DNA of 64,000 nt from Astropecten irregularis (GCA_963971285.1 OZ020248.1:5332001-5396000), one strand, 5' to 3'; shown: positions 52,953-64,000, counted from the stretch's first letter. Numbers and translations: made by a program. The notes: generated from the sequence alone by a model not told the origin.

Positions 52953-54952
52953 AGTAGTGAAGCCCGTCTAACCAGTCGATTTCGCCAATTTTGCAAGGCT
53001 TCTCGACCAATCAGATGGCCGGATTTAGCCCCACGTGACCCTCATTAGCATAGAATGAGGAGCCGGTTTCTACCATTGAGCAATTGAATGAGTAAATGAG
53101 CAATCGGGGGAGTAAGGGGAGCAATCGAATGAGCAAATGAGCAATCGAATGAGCAAATGAGCAATCGGATAAGTAAATGAGCAAGCTAAATTTGAAGGTC
53201 TTTTCCAACACGAAGATAAAGATGGCGATAACGAGAAAGACAATGATGATGATTAAAGATTTAAATAATTTCAGACCGGCTATTAGAATTATCAAATAAT
53301 GTATCATTTAGCATTATACTTTTCCATTAGTCACTGTTATTTACAAAAAAAACAAACTGCGTATTACCTTGGAAACATGATTTCCCACGGTGAAGAAGAA
53401 TAAACCAAAGTAAAGCGTAGCAAAGTATTGCTTTTAAAGTGTCTCATTGTATTATGTTTATAATTATATGTAGGCCTACTTTTATATTCTTATTGCACAA
53501 AATGTTGTAGCAAATCAAATGTACGACAGCGAATAATTATAATAGTATTATTGAAGACGGAGTAAAATGGATAGTCTTGGAGCGCGAGCCCTCTCCTTAT
53601 AGAAATAAACTTCACTCGGAAGTGGCGCGTATATTTCATGAGGTATATACATGATCATAGTTTTGTACCATTTTACCTATGATATCAATCTCCCCAATTG
53701 GCTTTATTATGGACCCATTATAGGCTGGTGCCTTCTTGGTGTGGTCAGTGGAGAGCTCATTGTCCGGGGATTAAAGCCGATGCCAAGTACAGTACAATGT
53801 CCAGGAGATTAGATCCAGTGGATTGCATGGTCTATTGTGTAGGGATTATCTATGTTGACTTCCAGACCTCCTGTGGTGTCGCCCATGGGTAATACCAATG
53901 ACGTCATTTCTCAATATAGATCATGACTCATGTTTCTAAGTATAGATCACTATGACTCATCTTTAATGTAACAAAAAAAACACCGCACAATCACGGTCTA
54001 TTGTGTACGGATTAGTCTATACGGTTGCTCATTTTCAGTCACCACTGGGAGTCACGGCGCCCTGAACGGCCTATTGTGCACACGTCGTATCGAGTCGATG
54101 ATTTAAAGATCTGGATCGGACAGCGGTGCGTCTATATAGAAATGATACAGATATGTTTTCAAAACCACCGCCACGGAGGAGAACATAACAAGTCCGAACA
54201 AGACCAGCGCCATGAATGGGCAATAGTGATGACTCATCCTTGTGACGTCAGTTATCTGCTTTGGAGTAAACACAATGATTGGTAACTTCCTATTGTCCGA
54301 ACGGTCATTGCACAATGTTGTGCAATGCATGTACCGGCGAACAGTGCAGGCTCAATGGTGAGACGTGCAAATAGTGCAAACCGGTGAACCGTATACAGGC
54401 TCGGCGGTGAGCCTACCATTCGTAATACAGTATAATCCGTTCACCACCGTTACTCGCGTAAGAAAAATGTATGTAAACTAAATTGTATGAGTATATTATT
54501 GTATACATATTTACCTAATTTAACCGTGTCGTATGTCTATACGTACAGTAGTATATTATCGTATCGTATTTATTTTATTGATTTATATATAAATGTGGGT
54601 AAGTTATGACCATCACCGTATATACTTAATATAAGTCTTAGAATAATATGAACAAGGACCTACATGTATTAACACCTAATTAAAAGAAATAATAATAATT
54701 AAAAGTATATACCTACGATAAAAATATCCCTCTGCATTATAAAAATCATTTTTAAAATTAAAAGGTATCGTCCTTCCGTAGATATTAATATTATTATACC
54801 CTCACAAAAGCGAACACCCCCGCGCTCAATGGTAGAAACCGGCTCCTCATTCTATGCTAATGAGGGTCACGTGGGGCTAAATCCGGCCATCTGATTGGTC
54901 GAGAAGCCTTGCAAAATTGGCGAAATCGACTGGTTAGACGGGCTTCACTACT
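52953..54952. mobile_element. 2-kb TIR element with ~125-bp inverted ends
   Basis: Arms 52953-53083 and 54827-54952 are near-perfect inverted copies (AGTAGTGAAGCCCGTC... against ...GACGGGCTTCACTACT). Direct repeat GTTATGA flanks it at 52947-52953 and 54953-54959. The arms contain ATTAGCATAGAATGAGGAGC and the octamer-like ATGCTAAT. The interior has a GAGCAATCGAATGAGCAAAT tandem (53083-53185) and no recognisable transposase. Confidence 0.75.
53083..53185. repeat. GAGCAATCGAATGAGCAAAT tandem
   Basis: About eight alternating copies of GAGCAATCG(A)ATGAGCAAATGAGC-like 10-bp modules next to the left arm of the 2-kb element. Confidence 0.65.
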
Positions 54953-55631
54953 GTTATGAAAAGCCATGAGGCTGTACCTAAAACAAAGCATGGTAGTTTA
55001 AAGATTTGTTTGCATCAAACAATCAGCTAGTGCCTCTCTTTGTGAGAGAAAATTATTGTTGCTATCGAAAATTAACACAACATTAAAATTAATGGTTAAA
55101 GGTTGTAATTTAATTGGAATGAATATTTTTAGAAGACGATTTTGACATTTGCTCGTGGGTCATTCCGTGGGTCATTCCGTGTCAATTCAACACGCTTTGG
55201 AACCCGACCGACATGGATTTTAATGAAATTTGATATGCTAGTTGGACTCCATGAGAAACCTCCAGAACCGAAATTTTATGCAATTTGGTCCATAATGTTT
55301 TGAGATACGGGTCAACGAACTGTTGACTAATTAGCACAATCTGTCACATTCAAACATAATTATCTCCAGAAGTAAAGAACCTACAGAGATAAATTTTACA
55401 TCATTCTAAAGCTCTTATGATGGCCTTCATTTAAAAAAAATAAAAGTATTTTTTTTTTCATGTATACCACAAAAAAATTCGTTCAAATTTGTCCTTTGGC
55501 CTCGATTAAAAAAATGAGTAGTTTTTCAAAATGCGTAATTGTTTTTTAAATATTACATTAACATGTAAGGAACATCTCTTGAAAAGATTTGTAGCGGGAA
55601 CTCGTATACTTTTGGAGTTATTATATAATTT

Positions 55632-55690
55632 AAAGGTAGTATCATACCACGTTTGGTAAGAAACCAAAACAGATATGTTCACAGATTTAC
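55632..55690. mobile_element. TTAA-type MITE fragment
   Basis: TTTAAAGGTAGTATCATACC then AAACCAAAACAGATATGTTC, matching family ends only. Confidence 0.5.
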
Positions 55691-56007
55691 GTAAAACTAA
55701 ATTCAGTCTACCGTACAACAATATGCAATGTCAAATATACGATAAAAACACAATCACAATTTGTTACTTGGATTTTTACAGTGTATCTCCCGGACAGACA
55801 CATAATTTATGTAGGGTAGATTTTACAAAGGTCAGAAATAACCTCCTTGAGTTTTACTTCAAACATGAAATCACAATACACTGTACTTTTTAACTGCAAA
55901 TATCAAACACTTCAACTCGGGTACCTGAAATAAAAACGCATATGAAGTTAAATATATCATATTGTCATAAAAGTAAATATGTCCATTATTGTTTAATTAG
56001 TTTTATT

Positions 56008-56345
56008 AGTTCTCTCAGTAACACGGAATTCAATGATAAGGTATCTCAGTAACACGGAATTCTAAGATAAGTTCTCTCAGTAACACGGAATTCAATGATA
56101 AGGTATCTTAGTAACACGGAATTCAATGATAAGGTATCTCAGTAACACGGAATTCAAAGATTAGTTCTCTCAGTAACACGGAACTCAATGAAAAGGTATC
56201 CCAGTAACACGGAATTTAATGATATTCCGTGTAATTACTGAGATAACTTTCCGTATTACAAAGATGACTTATCATTGAATTCCGTGTTACTGAGAGAACT
56301 AATCTTTGAATTCCGTGTTACTGAGATACCTTATCATTGAATTCA
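56008..56345. repeat. Opposed tandem repeats of CTCAGTAACACGGAATTC
   Basis: Direct units of ~31-33 bp (CTCAGTAACACGGAATTCAA then TGATAAGGTAT) run six to seven times to 56223, then the same unit runs inverted about three times (GAATTCCGTGTTACTGAGA). The result is a large imperfect fold-back. Confidence 0.8.
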
Positions 56346-56507
56346 TTCCGTATTTCTATCGTTGAATTCCATGTTACCATAAAAATATGTCCTGTTTCCG
56401 AGATAAATGATCTCAGTAAGTGGAAACTCAGAAGGCAATTCAAGCTTCCGTATTGGAGTCATAAAGCTTAAGAAAAAAGTCGGAACAGCTCTGTGTTCGT
56501 TCCAGGC

Positions 56508-56650
56508 GCGGTTCTAAAGCCAAATTTTTTTTGGGGGGGGGGGGGGCTAAACGAGCCAATATTTTGTTTGGGGGGCTAGAAGACCCAATATCATGGTTCT
56601 TCTAACACTCGCTTCTGCTATGTCTTATTAGGGGTCGAAAACATGCAGAT
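56508..56650. mobile_element. Diverged element, reverse copy of 10060-10203
   Basis: CCAGGCGCGGTTCTA, CTAGAAGACCCAATAT, TCTGCTATGTCTTATTAGGG. Contains a ~15-G run at about 56530. Confidence 0.55.
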
Positions 56651-57354
56651 TTCAGCCCACACAACGCGTTTTTTTTGTGTAATTTGGCGCTTAATAACTG
56701 AAAAAAATCCAGTATTTTCAAGAATTTCTTTTTTCACTTGCATATATCAATTCCTTTTCGCTCCTTTTCAAGGCACCACACAACCACCCGAACATCCCCC
56801 CCATTGGAACAGTAGGGAATTAGCGGACTATTTTCAATTCCAAAGTCATAACAAACGCGGTAAAAGTTTCAGTTGTTAATCGAGTATGAGCATGTTCTTT
56901 CGATTACTGTGACTTTTTTTGGAATAAATGACAATTAAAGACCGTCATTTTTTTGATAAACCTCACAACTCTCTCCAGGTTTTGTCAAAATGTGTGCGTA
57001 GAATCGCCTTTTCCGCTACTTTCTGCTGCACTGCCCTTTTTCAACTCGCCACAAATTTCGCTAGCGCCCTCATTTGACTCTGTTAAAAGCCCAGTAGACT
57101 CTGTGGTTCCTAAGCTTACTATCAATATAAATTTCATTGTGATTGGCCAATGTAACCCACCGTCCTAATGGAGATGAAGAATCTTCAACCAATTGAATAA
57201 TCTCTTATATATCCATGGTCCACCAGTACTTAACACTTGCGATACGCACGTGTACATTATAGTTACTGTGCATGGTACATAGCTAGCTGTACTGTACATA
57301 ATGGCAGGAAGTTTGTTTAATACACAATACTCAAGGCCAAAGATCTAGAGATAA

Positions 57355-57945
57355 GGGCACCCCATAGAGATACATACTAATTAACCCCCATTTAATTCTA
57401 TGGTTCTCATTTCTTTTTCACCTTGAGGGAGGATCGGTCGGTCGGAAAAAAAAAAAGTTTGGTAGAAAAAAAATCTGGCTGAATACACAAAAACATAAAG
57501 AATATGATGAGAAATGTTCACTGCATTCACTGTAAACTCGTTTGAATATTTCTTTTTTGTTATTTCTGTGATAGAAAGTAAAGGAAAATAAAACTTATCT
57601 TTGGTCAAATTAATGACCTCTGGTAGGCGCATAAATTCTAAGTCCTCCGACATATCCTGCACCCAAGTTGGCCGAACGATGGTTTTTTGCTTCAACTTAA
57701 TTTGCACCATACAACTCACGCATGTTTTGACAGTGGACAGTGTGTGTTTAGTAAGTACAAAATGTAGGCATTATTGGCAAAATTTGTCTCCCGAAATTCT
57801 CGATTTTTATTTTTTTTTATTTATATTTATACGTCATTCTGGAAAGGGCCGGCGGCAAAAAAAAAAGTTTTTGTTTTCTTCGGTCGGAGCCCAAAATATG
57901 GGTCGGTCGGAAATGAGAACTATGGAATTAAAAAGGGGCACCCTA
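57355..57945. mobile_element. GGGCACCCC/GGGGCACCC TIR element
   Basis: Outer GGGCACCCCATAGAG and ATTCTATGGTTCTCATTTC are mirrored by GAAATGAGAACTATGGAATT and GGGGCACCCTA. Sub-terminal GGTCGGTCGG occurs on both sides. Confidence 0.62.
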
Positions 57946-58146
57946 AGGGTACACGCACAGGGGTTTCAAAAGGAGCGTTTTTGCTATGGAAGGAATTGAT
58001 ATGAAGTGTTTTTTTTTGGGGGGGGAGGGGAGGGTAGAAAAAAATTGGGGGGGGGGGGCTACACCCACCCCCAGCCGACACATAATTATGATCACTCACG
58101 GCAAACATAATATTATTATGTGGCGGCCGCCAGATAATTAAAAAAA

Positions 58147-58235
58147 CATTCTCACGCAATCGCGAAAAAAACATTCACACCCCATGTGCAAAAAACATTC
58201 TCACGCAATCGCGAAAAAAACATTCACCCCCCATA
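58147..58235. repeat. Tandem CATTCTCACGCAATCGCG repeat
   Basis: Two ~50-bp units: AACATTCTCACGCAATCGCG then AAAAAAACATTCACACCCCA / CCCCCCA. Confidence 0.7.
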
Positions 58236-58280
58236 TCAAAACAAATATTAACCCCTGGCACTAACGGGCTTCCGTACTTC

Positions 58281-58425
58281 TGTCGTATCCACTGATCTAT
58301 ACAAACTGGATAGGTCGCGGGGGCAGTGATAACACGGCGAGCCGTGAAGTCACCAGCGGCCATGTTAGGATATTCAGCACAATACTCATTGCACTGCATG
58401 ACTGCACAGCAAGCAGTGCAGCAAT
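58281..58425. mobile_element. hAT MITE, variant half
   Basis: CTGATCTATACAAACTGGAT then AGGTCGCG, continuing with GCCGTGAAGTCACCAGCGGC. Matches the right half of 60480-60727 in reverse orientation; cut at the next element. Confidence 0.65.
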
Positions 58426-58429
58426 ACAG

Positions 58430-58912
58430 GGTGCACCCAAGTAAATAAACTCACATAGACAACAGTGATAAATCCTCGAACTTTAAAAATCATTTAAAAA
58501 TATACAGAACTCTCACAGCTGTTCAAGTTACACAGAAAAATGATGAGGAACATGTCACCTTTCATTTTCTTTTCATTTTATGGTAGGGTGACCATTGAAT
58601 TTTTGAGATATACTCATTCTCAGCTGACCACCCCTAAAATAAGGTATGGATCACTCCAATCAAAGAAGCCATTTTCAAAAAAACATCCCTCTGCAAAGCG
58701 GCTGAAATAGACGCACTTTCTCACCCAATTGCATCAAAAATGGTCACAAATGGAAGCCCAGAGTCCAGGCAGGAGGTCCAGTGCCATATTTCTTCAATCC
58801 TTCATTTTCATAGCCCTCACAACTCTCTTATTTAAAATATATTGAGTGCTTAACTTTTATTCATGAGCTCGGCGGACGGATTTTTGGCCCTATTTACTTG
58901 GGTGCACCCTAC
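58430..58912. mobile_element. GGGTGCACCC TIR element
   Basis: Left GGGTGCACCCAAGTAAATA; right TATTTACTTGGGTGCACCC. About 480 bp without a convincing ORF. Confidence 0.75.
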
Positions 58913-59125
58913 ACGGGTTTACACCATGGCAGCCATCTTAGATTTTCATCGCAACTTCAAAACGAGGCACTTCCACTTATGCGCACTTTCCGAAGTGTAA
59001 GCCCGTCCATTGTCGAAGACAATACACGGGTTTACACTTCGGCGGTTTTGATCGCAACTTCGAAACGAGGCACTACCACGCATGCGCTTTTTTACTAGAA
59101 GTGTAAACCCGTGTATTCTCTGTAT
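58912..59125. mobile_element. CGGGTTTACACTTCGG element, second copy
   Basis: Two direct halves (58913-59009 and 59026-59118) like 27180-27383, with CGCAACTTCAAAACGAGGCA and GAAGTGTAAACCCGTGTAT. Confidence 0.65.
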
Positions 59126-59134
59126 ACGCCGGCC

Positions 59135-59231
59135 TACGGGCCTGCCAATGCATTGAATATCCCAAAATGGCCGCACGGATGCTTCACCTGCAGAGCAGCG
59201 CGACCTATCCAGTTTGTATAGATCAGTGATC
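59135..59231. mobile_element. hAT MITE, reverse half
   Basis: AATGCATTGAATATCCCAAA and GCGCGACCTATCCAGTTTGT then ATAGATCAGTGAT: reverse complement of the left half of 60480-60727. Confidence 0.65.
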
Positions 59232-59917
59232 GTATCCCAAAAGACAAAATTTTCCGTAAATGACCTCTGCTCAATTGACAATTAACCGGACCGTACCCCC
59301 GGAAGTAAATAAAGTTGTACACCTAACAGCGCCCTCATGCGTTCAAAAAAACCGCGCATTGCAAAAAGAAAAGAATAAAAGACTGGATTTGGCCCTCACA
59401 CTCTAAAAAAACACACAAAAAACAGCCGGTTCACGTTGCGCTTCCATCATTAACATAGTTACGGATACAAACATATATGGTTTGACGTTGCACAATAGAA
59501 CCCTTCGTCTGGAGGGTGTTGAAATCAGAGCTGACTTTTATGACTCCAGTTAGGCCCCTACAACTGTTTTGGAAAAATGCTTAGAGCTATAAAGTTTAAG
59601 AAATAGCTCGGAACAGCACCGGGTTCGTCCACGGACACTATGTCTAGTTTTTTTTTGGTTTTCTTCGTTATTTATTTCATTTTTTTTGGGGGGGGGGGGG
59701 GATCAGTACCGTTTGTTAGATTGTTTGCATTGAAATGATTCGGAAACGAATATCAATACTTGCCACCATCAGATTTCTGTAGGCCTAACTCTGTAAGTTC
59801 CTCCGGAAGGACTAATTAAAAGATGAGTATAAAGAGAAAGCAATTTTGCAATTGGTAATTATCTGAATTTGGTTGTACATGTAATTTCTGAATAATTTAT
59901 CCACTTTGACTTACTAG

Positions 59918-60056
59918 TTCAGTGTCCGCATCCTTTGGGTCTTGAAGACCGCACCATCCCTGAAGATCGTATGAAAGCATCGAGTATTTGGGATAAAGAA
60001 TTTCCTGCATCAGCTGGTCGTCTGAATAATAACGCCTCAAGCTGGGTACCATACAG
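59918..60056 (+). CDS. Discoidin-domain exon A
   Basis: Acceptor ACTAG ends at 59917 and donor GTGGGT begins at 60057. Carries the opening cysteine and PLGLED, the usual first motif of F5/8C domains. The correct frame has no start codon, so it is easily missed among antisense open frames. Confidence 0.83.
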
Positions 60057-63056
60057 GTGGGTACCGAAAATCCAAAATTAATATATGTCATTCCAGTGTG
60101 CTCGCACGCGTACGCGTACTCGAATTGTACTCGTACTCGTGGAAATGAACTCGCACTCGTACTCATGAAACAACACTCGACTACAACATTGTGTCATATA
60201 CCGTCTGCAGGGAATTCCGTTTGCACGAATGTCTGGGAAGGGTTTTTCCACGGTTTTGATCGTTTGTGTTAATTAAAGTAATCCGGCCATCAATGTTACC
60301 ATTCGGGTTATTTCAAACCATTTTATAGACTTGCGCAAGTCGAGTCTCGTTCTTGATTTGTGTACTACAAATGCGCAGCTTGTACACGAAATCACTTTCA
60401 GATAGAACGGAGTTACTGCATGGCACAATGCCTGCAAATGAGGCAGGCCAAGAACGAGACCAATAATACGGATATATTACACTGATCTATACAAACTGGA
60501 TAGGTCGCGCTGCACTGCAGGTGAAGCATCCGTGCAGCCATTTTGGGATATTCAATACATTGGCAGGCGCGGCAGCCGGCGTATACAGAGAATTGCTGCA
60601 CTGCTTGCTGTGCAGTCATGCAGTGCAATGAGTATTGTGCTGAATATCCTAACATGGCCGCTGGTGACTTCACGGCTCGCCGTCTAATCACTGCACCCGC
60701 GACCTATCCAGTTTGTATAGATCAGTGATATATTACAAGCATGGAGGTTAGTCTGGTTCCCTGCCCAAAGATTCCCTGACTACTCTTATTAAAAATCTTA
60801 GGTCAGGCATCGGCTACGAAGATAGAACATGACACAGCTGTCATGTCTGCGCAGGCGCGGAAGCTAGTTTTGGAGTCTGCATCTGAGGAGTTACCATTAA
60901 TAGCATTAATTAATTTTGCACTTTTGTATAAAGCACATGCAATTTTATCTGGGCAGAATAAAAGTTCAAAGAGTGGGAAAAAACATACAACAAAATGCTC
61001 GAAAGTGCATATAGGAAGAGTGCTCTAGCTGTTGTATGTGGACAATAAGTAGGCCTATGCTCTATTTTGGCTGACTGTAGCACGGAATTAAACATTTTAC
61101 ATGACGTGTCTTTCCCTGACGTGCGTAGATGACCTCGCGTGACCTGTCGGAAATAGCCGACAGTCAACGTAACTATCCGAAGTTGTCGAAAACAAGTTCG
61201 TAATGTTTCGGATTTTTCCGTAAAAAGTCAAAAATTTACATTTTTGGTCACGTGATGACCCTCCAGTGAATTTAGCCGACGCCGGACGTGTAATTTTTTT
61301 CCACTCTTGGGACTGGGCAATATTAACATAAACACACGCTATTGGTTGGATTTCTCAGCCCGCACGCATATTAAATTATTCATGAAAGTAATCCACACAA
61401 GTACACACACGTGGATCATACATTACATAGGGTGCATTCGTTTAGCTCCCCCGGGTCAGCCCTTTTTGGGAATGGTCGTGTTTTACTGCATAAAACAAGC
61501 CAGAGAATGGGGACGAGGTTGACTGGTGTCGACCCGGGGGAGCTAAACGAATGCACCCATAGAGTAAGGAAGAGACAGTGTACGTGTACCATAGAGCTAT
61601 ATTAAAATTACTAGAGCGCTAACTCCGCGTTCTCCGCGCGTAGACGTTTTGACGCCGTCCTGTGCGCAGTCATTTTGAATTTGTGTGCGTGTCTGTGGAA
61701 TAAGAACACTTTGACTGGAATGCCTTTAGAAGAGTGTACTCTTTATGCAACGCGCAAGTATATGTGCGAACCATTGATCTCCATTATACATGTATTATGG
61801 AGATCAATAAGCACGTTCTCACACACCAAAAAAGCGCGACTATTTGGGTCGCGATTTGGAGCGCGACCCAAATAGTCGCGCTTATTTGTGTGGGAACACA
61901 AATCGTCGACGTTTTCACGAAAAGCCACTTTGCCCACCTGGGCGTGAAAACATAGTTTAGAGAAAATCGGCTTTGAAGTTTGTTCCTTTTTAAATTGAAT
62001 ATTTCGCCCATTTTTAGTGGACATGTTGATTAATTTTTCATACCGGATTCAAGCTGAAGACTTTCCCTTAATAATTAATAGCCTTGATAGAGCTTAATGA
62101 TTGCGGAGTAATTCGCCCCTTCGTGAAGGAGGGACTATTTGTAATGATGTGAACGAATACAAAAAGGACGAAAAAAATGATGGACCATGTAAAACGGTAG
62201 CTTATGACTTGACTTTTGTGAAAGTTTTAACGGTAAGTTTCAAGTCCTGAGAGCCTCTTCCATTTATGCAACAGGCGGCTGTTTAAAGATAATATCATAC
62301 TTTGGTTTTTATCAAAGAAACAGAGATTCATGGGCAAAAATATCAAGACAGATACAGTAACAGTCATCTGCGAAAATTTCAGTCCATACGGTGCTCACCT
62401 TTTGAGAAAACAGTGAAAAACGGCCACAGTAGTAAGTCTTTTCTCTTTTATTTTTGATCTTTTAAAAGATTAAAAAGATTTTCGGTCGTTGTTTGACCAA
62501 TTTTTTGATAAATACACTATTTCAGGCGGACAAAATTGTAACGGTATGTTTCTACCACCACCATCTTCATACCCTGTACGTAAATCTGTGAACATTTCTG
62601 TTTTGGTGTCTTACCTAAGTATGATACTACCTTAATTAAGGAATTAATCGAACGCTTCCCGCGGAAATGTGAAAAAATCTGAACAAAAACAAAACCTTAC
62701 ATAATGGAATACTATAGGCTGCCAGAACTTTGAAATTCTTTCACATGAGTAGTCATAAAGTACCATTCTACAAGGTCCATCATTGTTTGGCCATTTTTAT
62801 ATTTTGTATATCATGAAATTCATATTAGATTTAGCCCATCCACATGAAACTAATTATATGCAATTTCAGGGATCCTAAAAAGGGTTTCGGACCAACCTGG
62901 CTACAGGTGGACCTTGGTGAACCTACCTTGGTGTCTGGTATTATCACACAAGGATCTGGCAGCACCGGGTCCTGGTACGTGAAGACATACAGAGTGGTGT
63001 TCAAGAAGGAGTACTCCTCCGAGTTTGAGAGCGTGGCTGATGCCAATGATAATAAG
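59918..63056 (+). CDS. F5/8 type C (discoidin) domain protein, partial, two exons
   Basis: Exon 59918-60056 encodes QCPHPLGLEDRTIPEDRMKA and SSIWDKEFPASAGRLNNNAS then SWVPY; exon 62870-63056 encodes DPKKGFGPTWLQVDLGEPTL, VSGIITQGSGSTGSWYVKTY and RVVFKKEYSSEF. Joined across a split arginine (AG|G), they read as the first two thirds of a discoidin domain: C-xx-PLGLED start, SSxW, RLN, W-x-P, WLQVDLG, V-GIITQG, WVKTY-like YVKTYRV. Such domains bind glycans or lipid surfaces in secreted or membrane proteins. Donor GTATAC follows 63056. The domain's C-terminal third, including its last cysteine, must lie beyond the right edge. The exon before 59918 must end in phase 1; I did not find it. The whole protein's identity is open. 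Confidence 0.85.
60480..60727. mobile_element. Complete 248-bp hAT MITE with perfect 8-bp target duplication
   Basis: TIRs CACTGATCTATACAAACTGG and CCAGTTTGTATAGATCAGTG are perfect for 20 bp and continue into GATAGGTCGCG-like text. Target duplication ATATATTA lies at 60472-60479 and 60728-60735. Intron of the discoidin gene. Fragments of the family at 33938, 58281 and 59135. Confidence 0.88.
61430..61560. mobile_element. GGGTGCATTCG hairpin MITE
   Basis: Left GGGTGCATTCGTTTAGCTCC, right GGAGCTAAACGAATGCACCC, with CCCCGGGTC/GACCCGGGG next. About 130 bp. Confidence 0.78.
61780..61900. mobile_element. Two adjacent palindromes in discoidin intron
   Basis: TTGATCTCCATTATACATG...TATTATGGAGATCAA (61774-61808) is followed by a longer hairpin: AGCGCGACTATTTGGGTCGC and GCGACCCAAATAGTCGCGCT around a GATTTGGAGC loop. 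Confidence 0.7.
62283..62634. mobile_element. TTAA-type MITE in discoidin intron
   Basis: TTTAAAGATAATATCATACT at the left, AAGTATGATACTACCTTAAT at the right, TTCATGGGCAAAAATATCAA inside. Sits ~235 bp upstream of the exon at 62870. Confidence 0.78.
62870..63056 (+). CDS. Discoidin-domain exon B
   Basis: Acceptor TTTCAG ends at 62869 and donor GTATAC begins at 63057. Contains WLQVDLGEPTLVSGIITQGS, the central strand motif of F5/8C domains. It follows exon A after a 2.8-kb intron that holds at least three MITEs. Confidence 0.88.
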
Positions 63057-64000
63057 GTATACACTCGACGGTTCGGTCACCAAATCGGACATAAGCCGTT
63101 ATACTTTGCTGTTCTGTACGTCAATCACATCTCTCGGAACTGAACAATCCGACTATGCATCTATTACAAATAAAACAACTATGTTGGCTCGATATGACTT
63201 GATCTGCATTATCAATACATTTTACAAATGCAGTTGTTTGCAGTCATACAGTTGTCGTTATTCCTCTGTGTATCTAGCGCCTTGAACGCCTTTCATTAGG
63301 TGGATATGTGCGCATCACAAAATCCCATTATTATTATTATTATTATGGCATTGAGAATTCTACAGAATGATGATATCTTCCTTGCTATTTTTGCCCCTGA
63401 ATTTGCATTTCCTTAACAAACAAAAGTGATATTACTTTTAAAGGGTCTATGCAATAGGAATATTATTGCTTGAACATGTGCCAACAATAAATTGTTACAT
63501 GTGGGCCTTTGATTTTACCCACTTCCTCACACTGTTTCAGGGTAAACAACAGGTTTTTTGGTTTGTATGCTAATTAGAATTTCCATAATCATGAGCAAAA
63601 CTGTTATGTCATCTGGGCAACTGAGAGCAGTAATCCAATTGCTTTGTGCACAAAAAGTTTGGGTTGTTTTATAGGTTTTCTGACAGACCTTCCCTCTCAA
63701 TGGGTTTATTGTGCTGAATATGTTCCTTTCACTCAACTGGTGGTGTAATTTTTTAGACCAACCATTTCTGTGGGTCATTGTTTGCCTCTTCATTCGTTTA
63801 TGTTTTTTAATTGGCTGTTGGTTCCCTACATGAGTATGCGTGAAAATCCCTATTTTGCAAAACCGTTCAAAAGAAAACCAAATGCTGGTTTGAAACCAAA
63901 AATAAGACTTGCCATTCATTATCTGTCAGTTTATTCTCTGTATGAAGGCAATAAAATAACCTGACTGAAAAAAGCACTGCATGAATGAACCCTTTAAAAA
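63057..64000. other. Downstream intron/flank of discoidin exon B
   Basis: Holds a TTATTATTATTAT retroposon tail (about 63332-63347) and a TTAA-type MITE fragment (63363-63440). I looked for the remaining discoidin exon (an RxxP-x-W-like motif and final cysteine) and did not find it. Confidence 0.45.

Noticed and set aside
53698-53892. 64-codon frame within the 2-kb TIR element as a transposase remnant
   Set aside because: No DDE, zinc-finger or dimerisation motif could be seen.

Overview
The window is metazoan nuclear DNA. Genes are split into short exons with GT/AG introns, intergenic space is packed with small transposons, and tRNA-derived SINEs and MITE-like hairpins sit inside introns. 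The gene set (an ABCA5-type transporter, DUS1L, a discoidin-domain protein) and the repeat style suggest a marine invertebrate, perhaps a deuterostome such as an echinoderm or hemichordate. The species cannot be fixed from sequence alone. I see no bacterial genes, CRISPR arrays or viral genes.

Layout. (1) 163-15975, + strand: the C-terminal half of an ABCA5-like full ABC transporter. Eighteen exons run from the end of nucleotide-binding domain 1 through the second membrane domain and second nucleotide-binding domain to the stop. All splice phases agree. The gene starts left of the window. (2) 21404-28653, - strand: a complete ten-exon DUS1L gene (tRNA-dihydrouridine synthase, predicted 604 residues) with an unusual threonine/proline/aspartate-rich C-terminal tail. 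It is convergent with the ABC gene. (3) 28654-40500: intergenic DNA made of terminal-inverted-repeat (TIR) elements, including two copies of a ~2 kb element (34803-36790 and 37559-40367). The second copy carries a rearranged inverted insert. (4) 40508-50903: a ~10 kb head-to-tail array of seven related units of 0.7-2.0 kb. Full units carry four TGACGTCA palindromes, an inverted ETS-like pair and a CTCF-like motif. Two hairpin minisatellites occur at unit edges. (5) 52276-52578, + strand: a small, apparently single-exon gene for a secreted cysteine-rich peptide with a TATA box. (6) 52953-59917: more TIR elements and tandem repeats. (7) 59918-63056, + strand: two exons of an F5/8 type C (discoidin) domain gene that runs off the right edge.

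The genes show no common pathway: lipid-type ABC transport, tRNA modification, a secreted peptide and an adhesion-type domain. The main novelty is in the modular CRE/ETS repeat array, the secreted peptide gene, and the dense, partly datable record of nested transposition. Exon coordinates were set by hand from reading frame, splice consensus and remembered family motifs; no database search was run.
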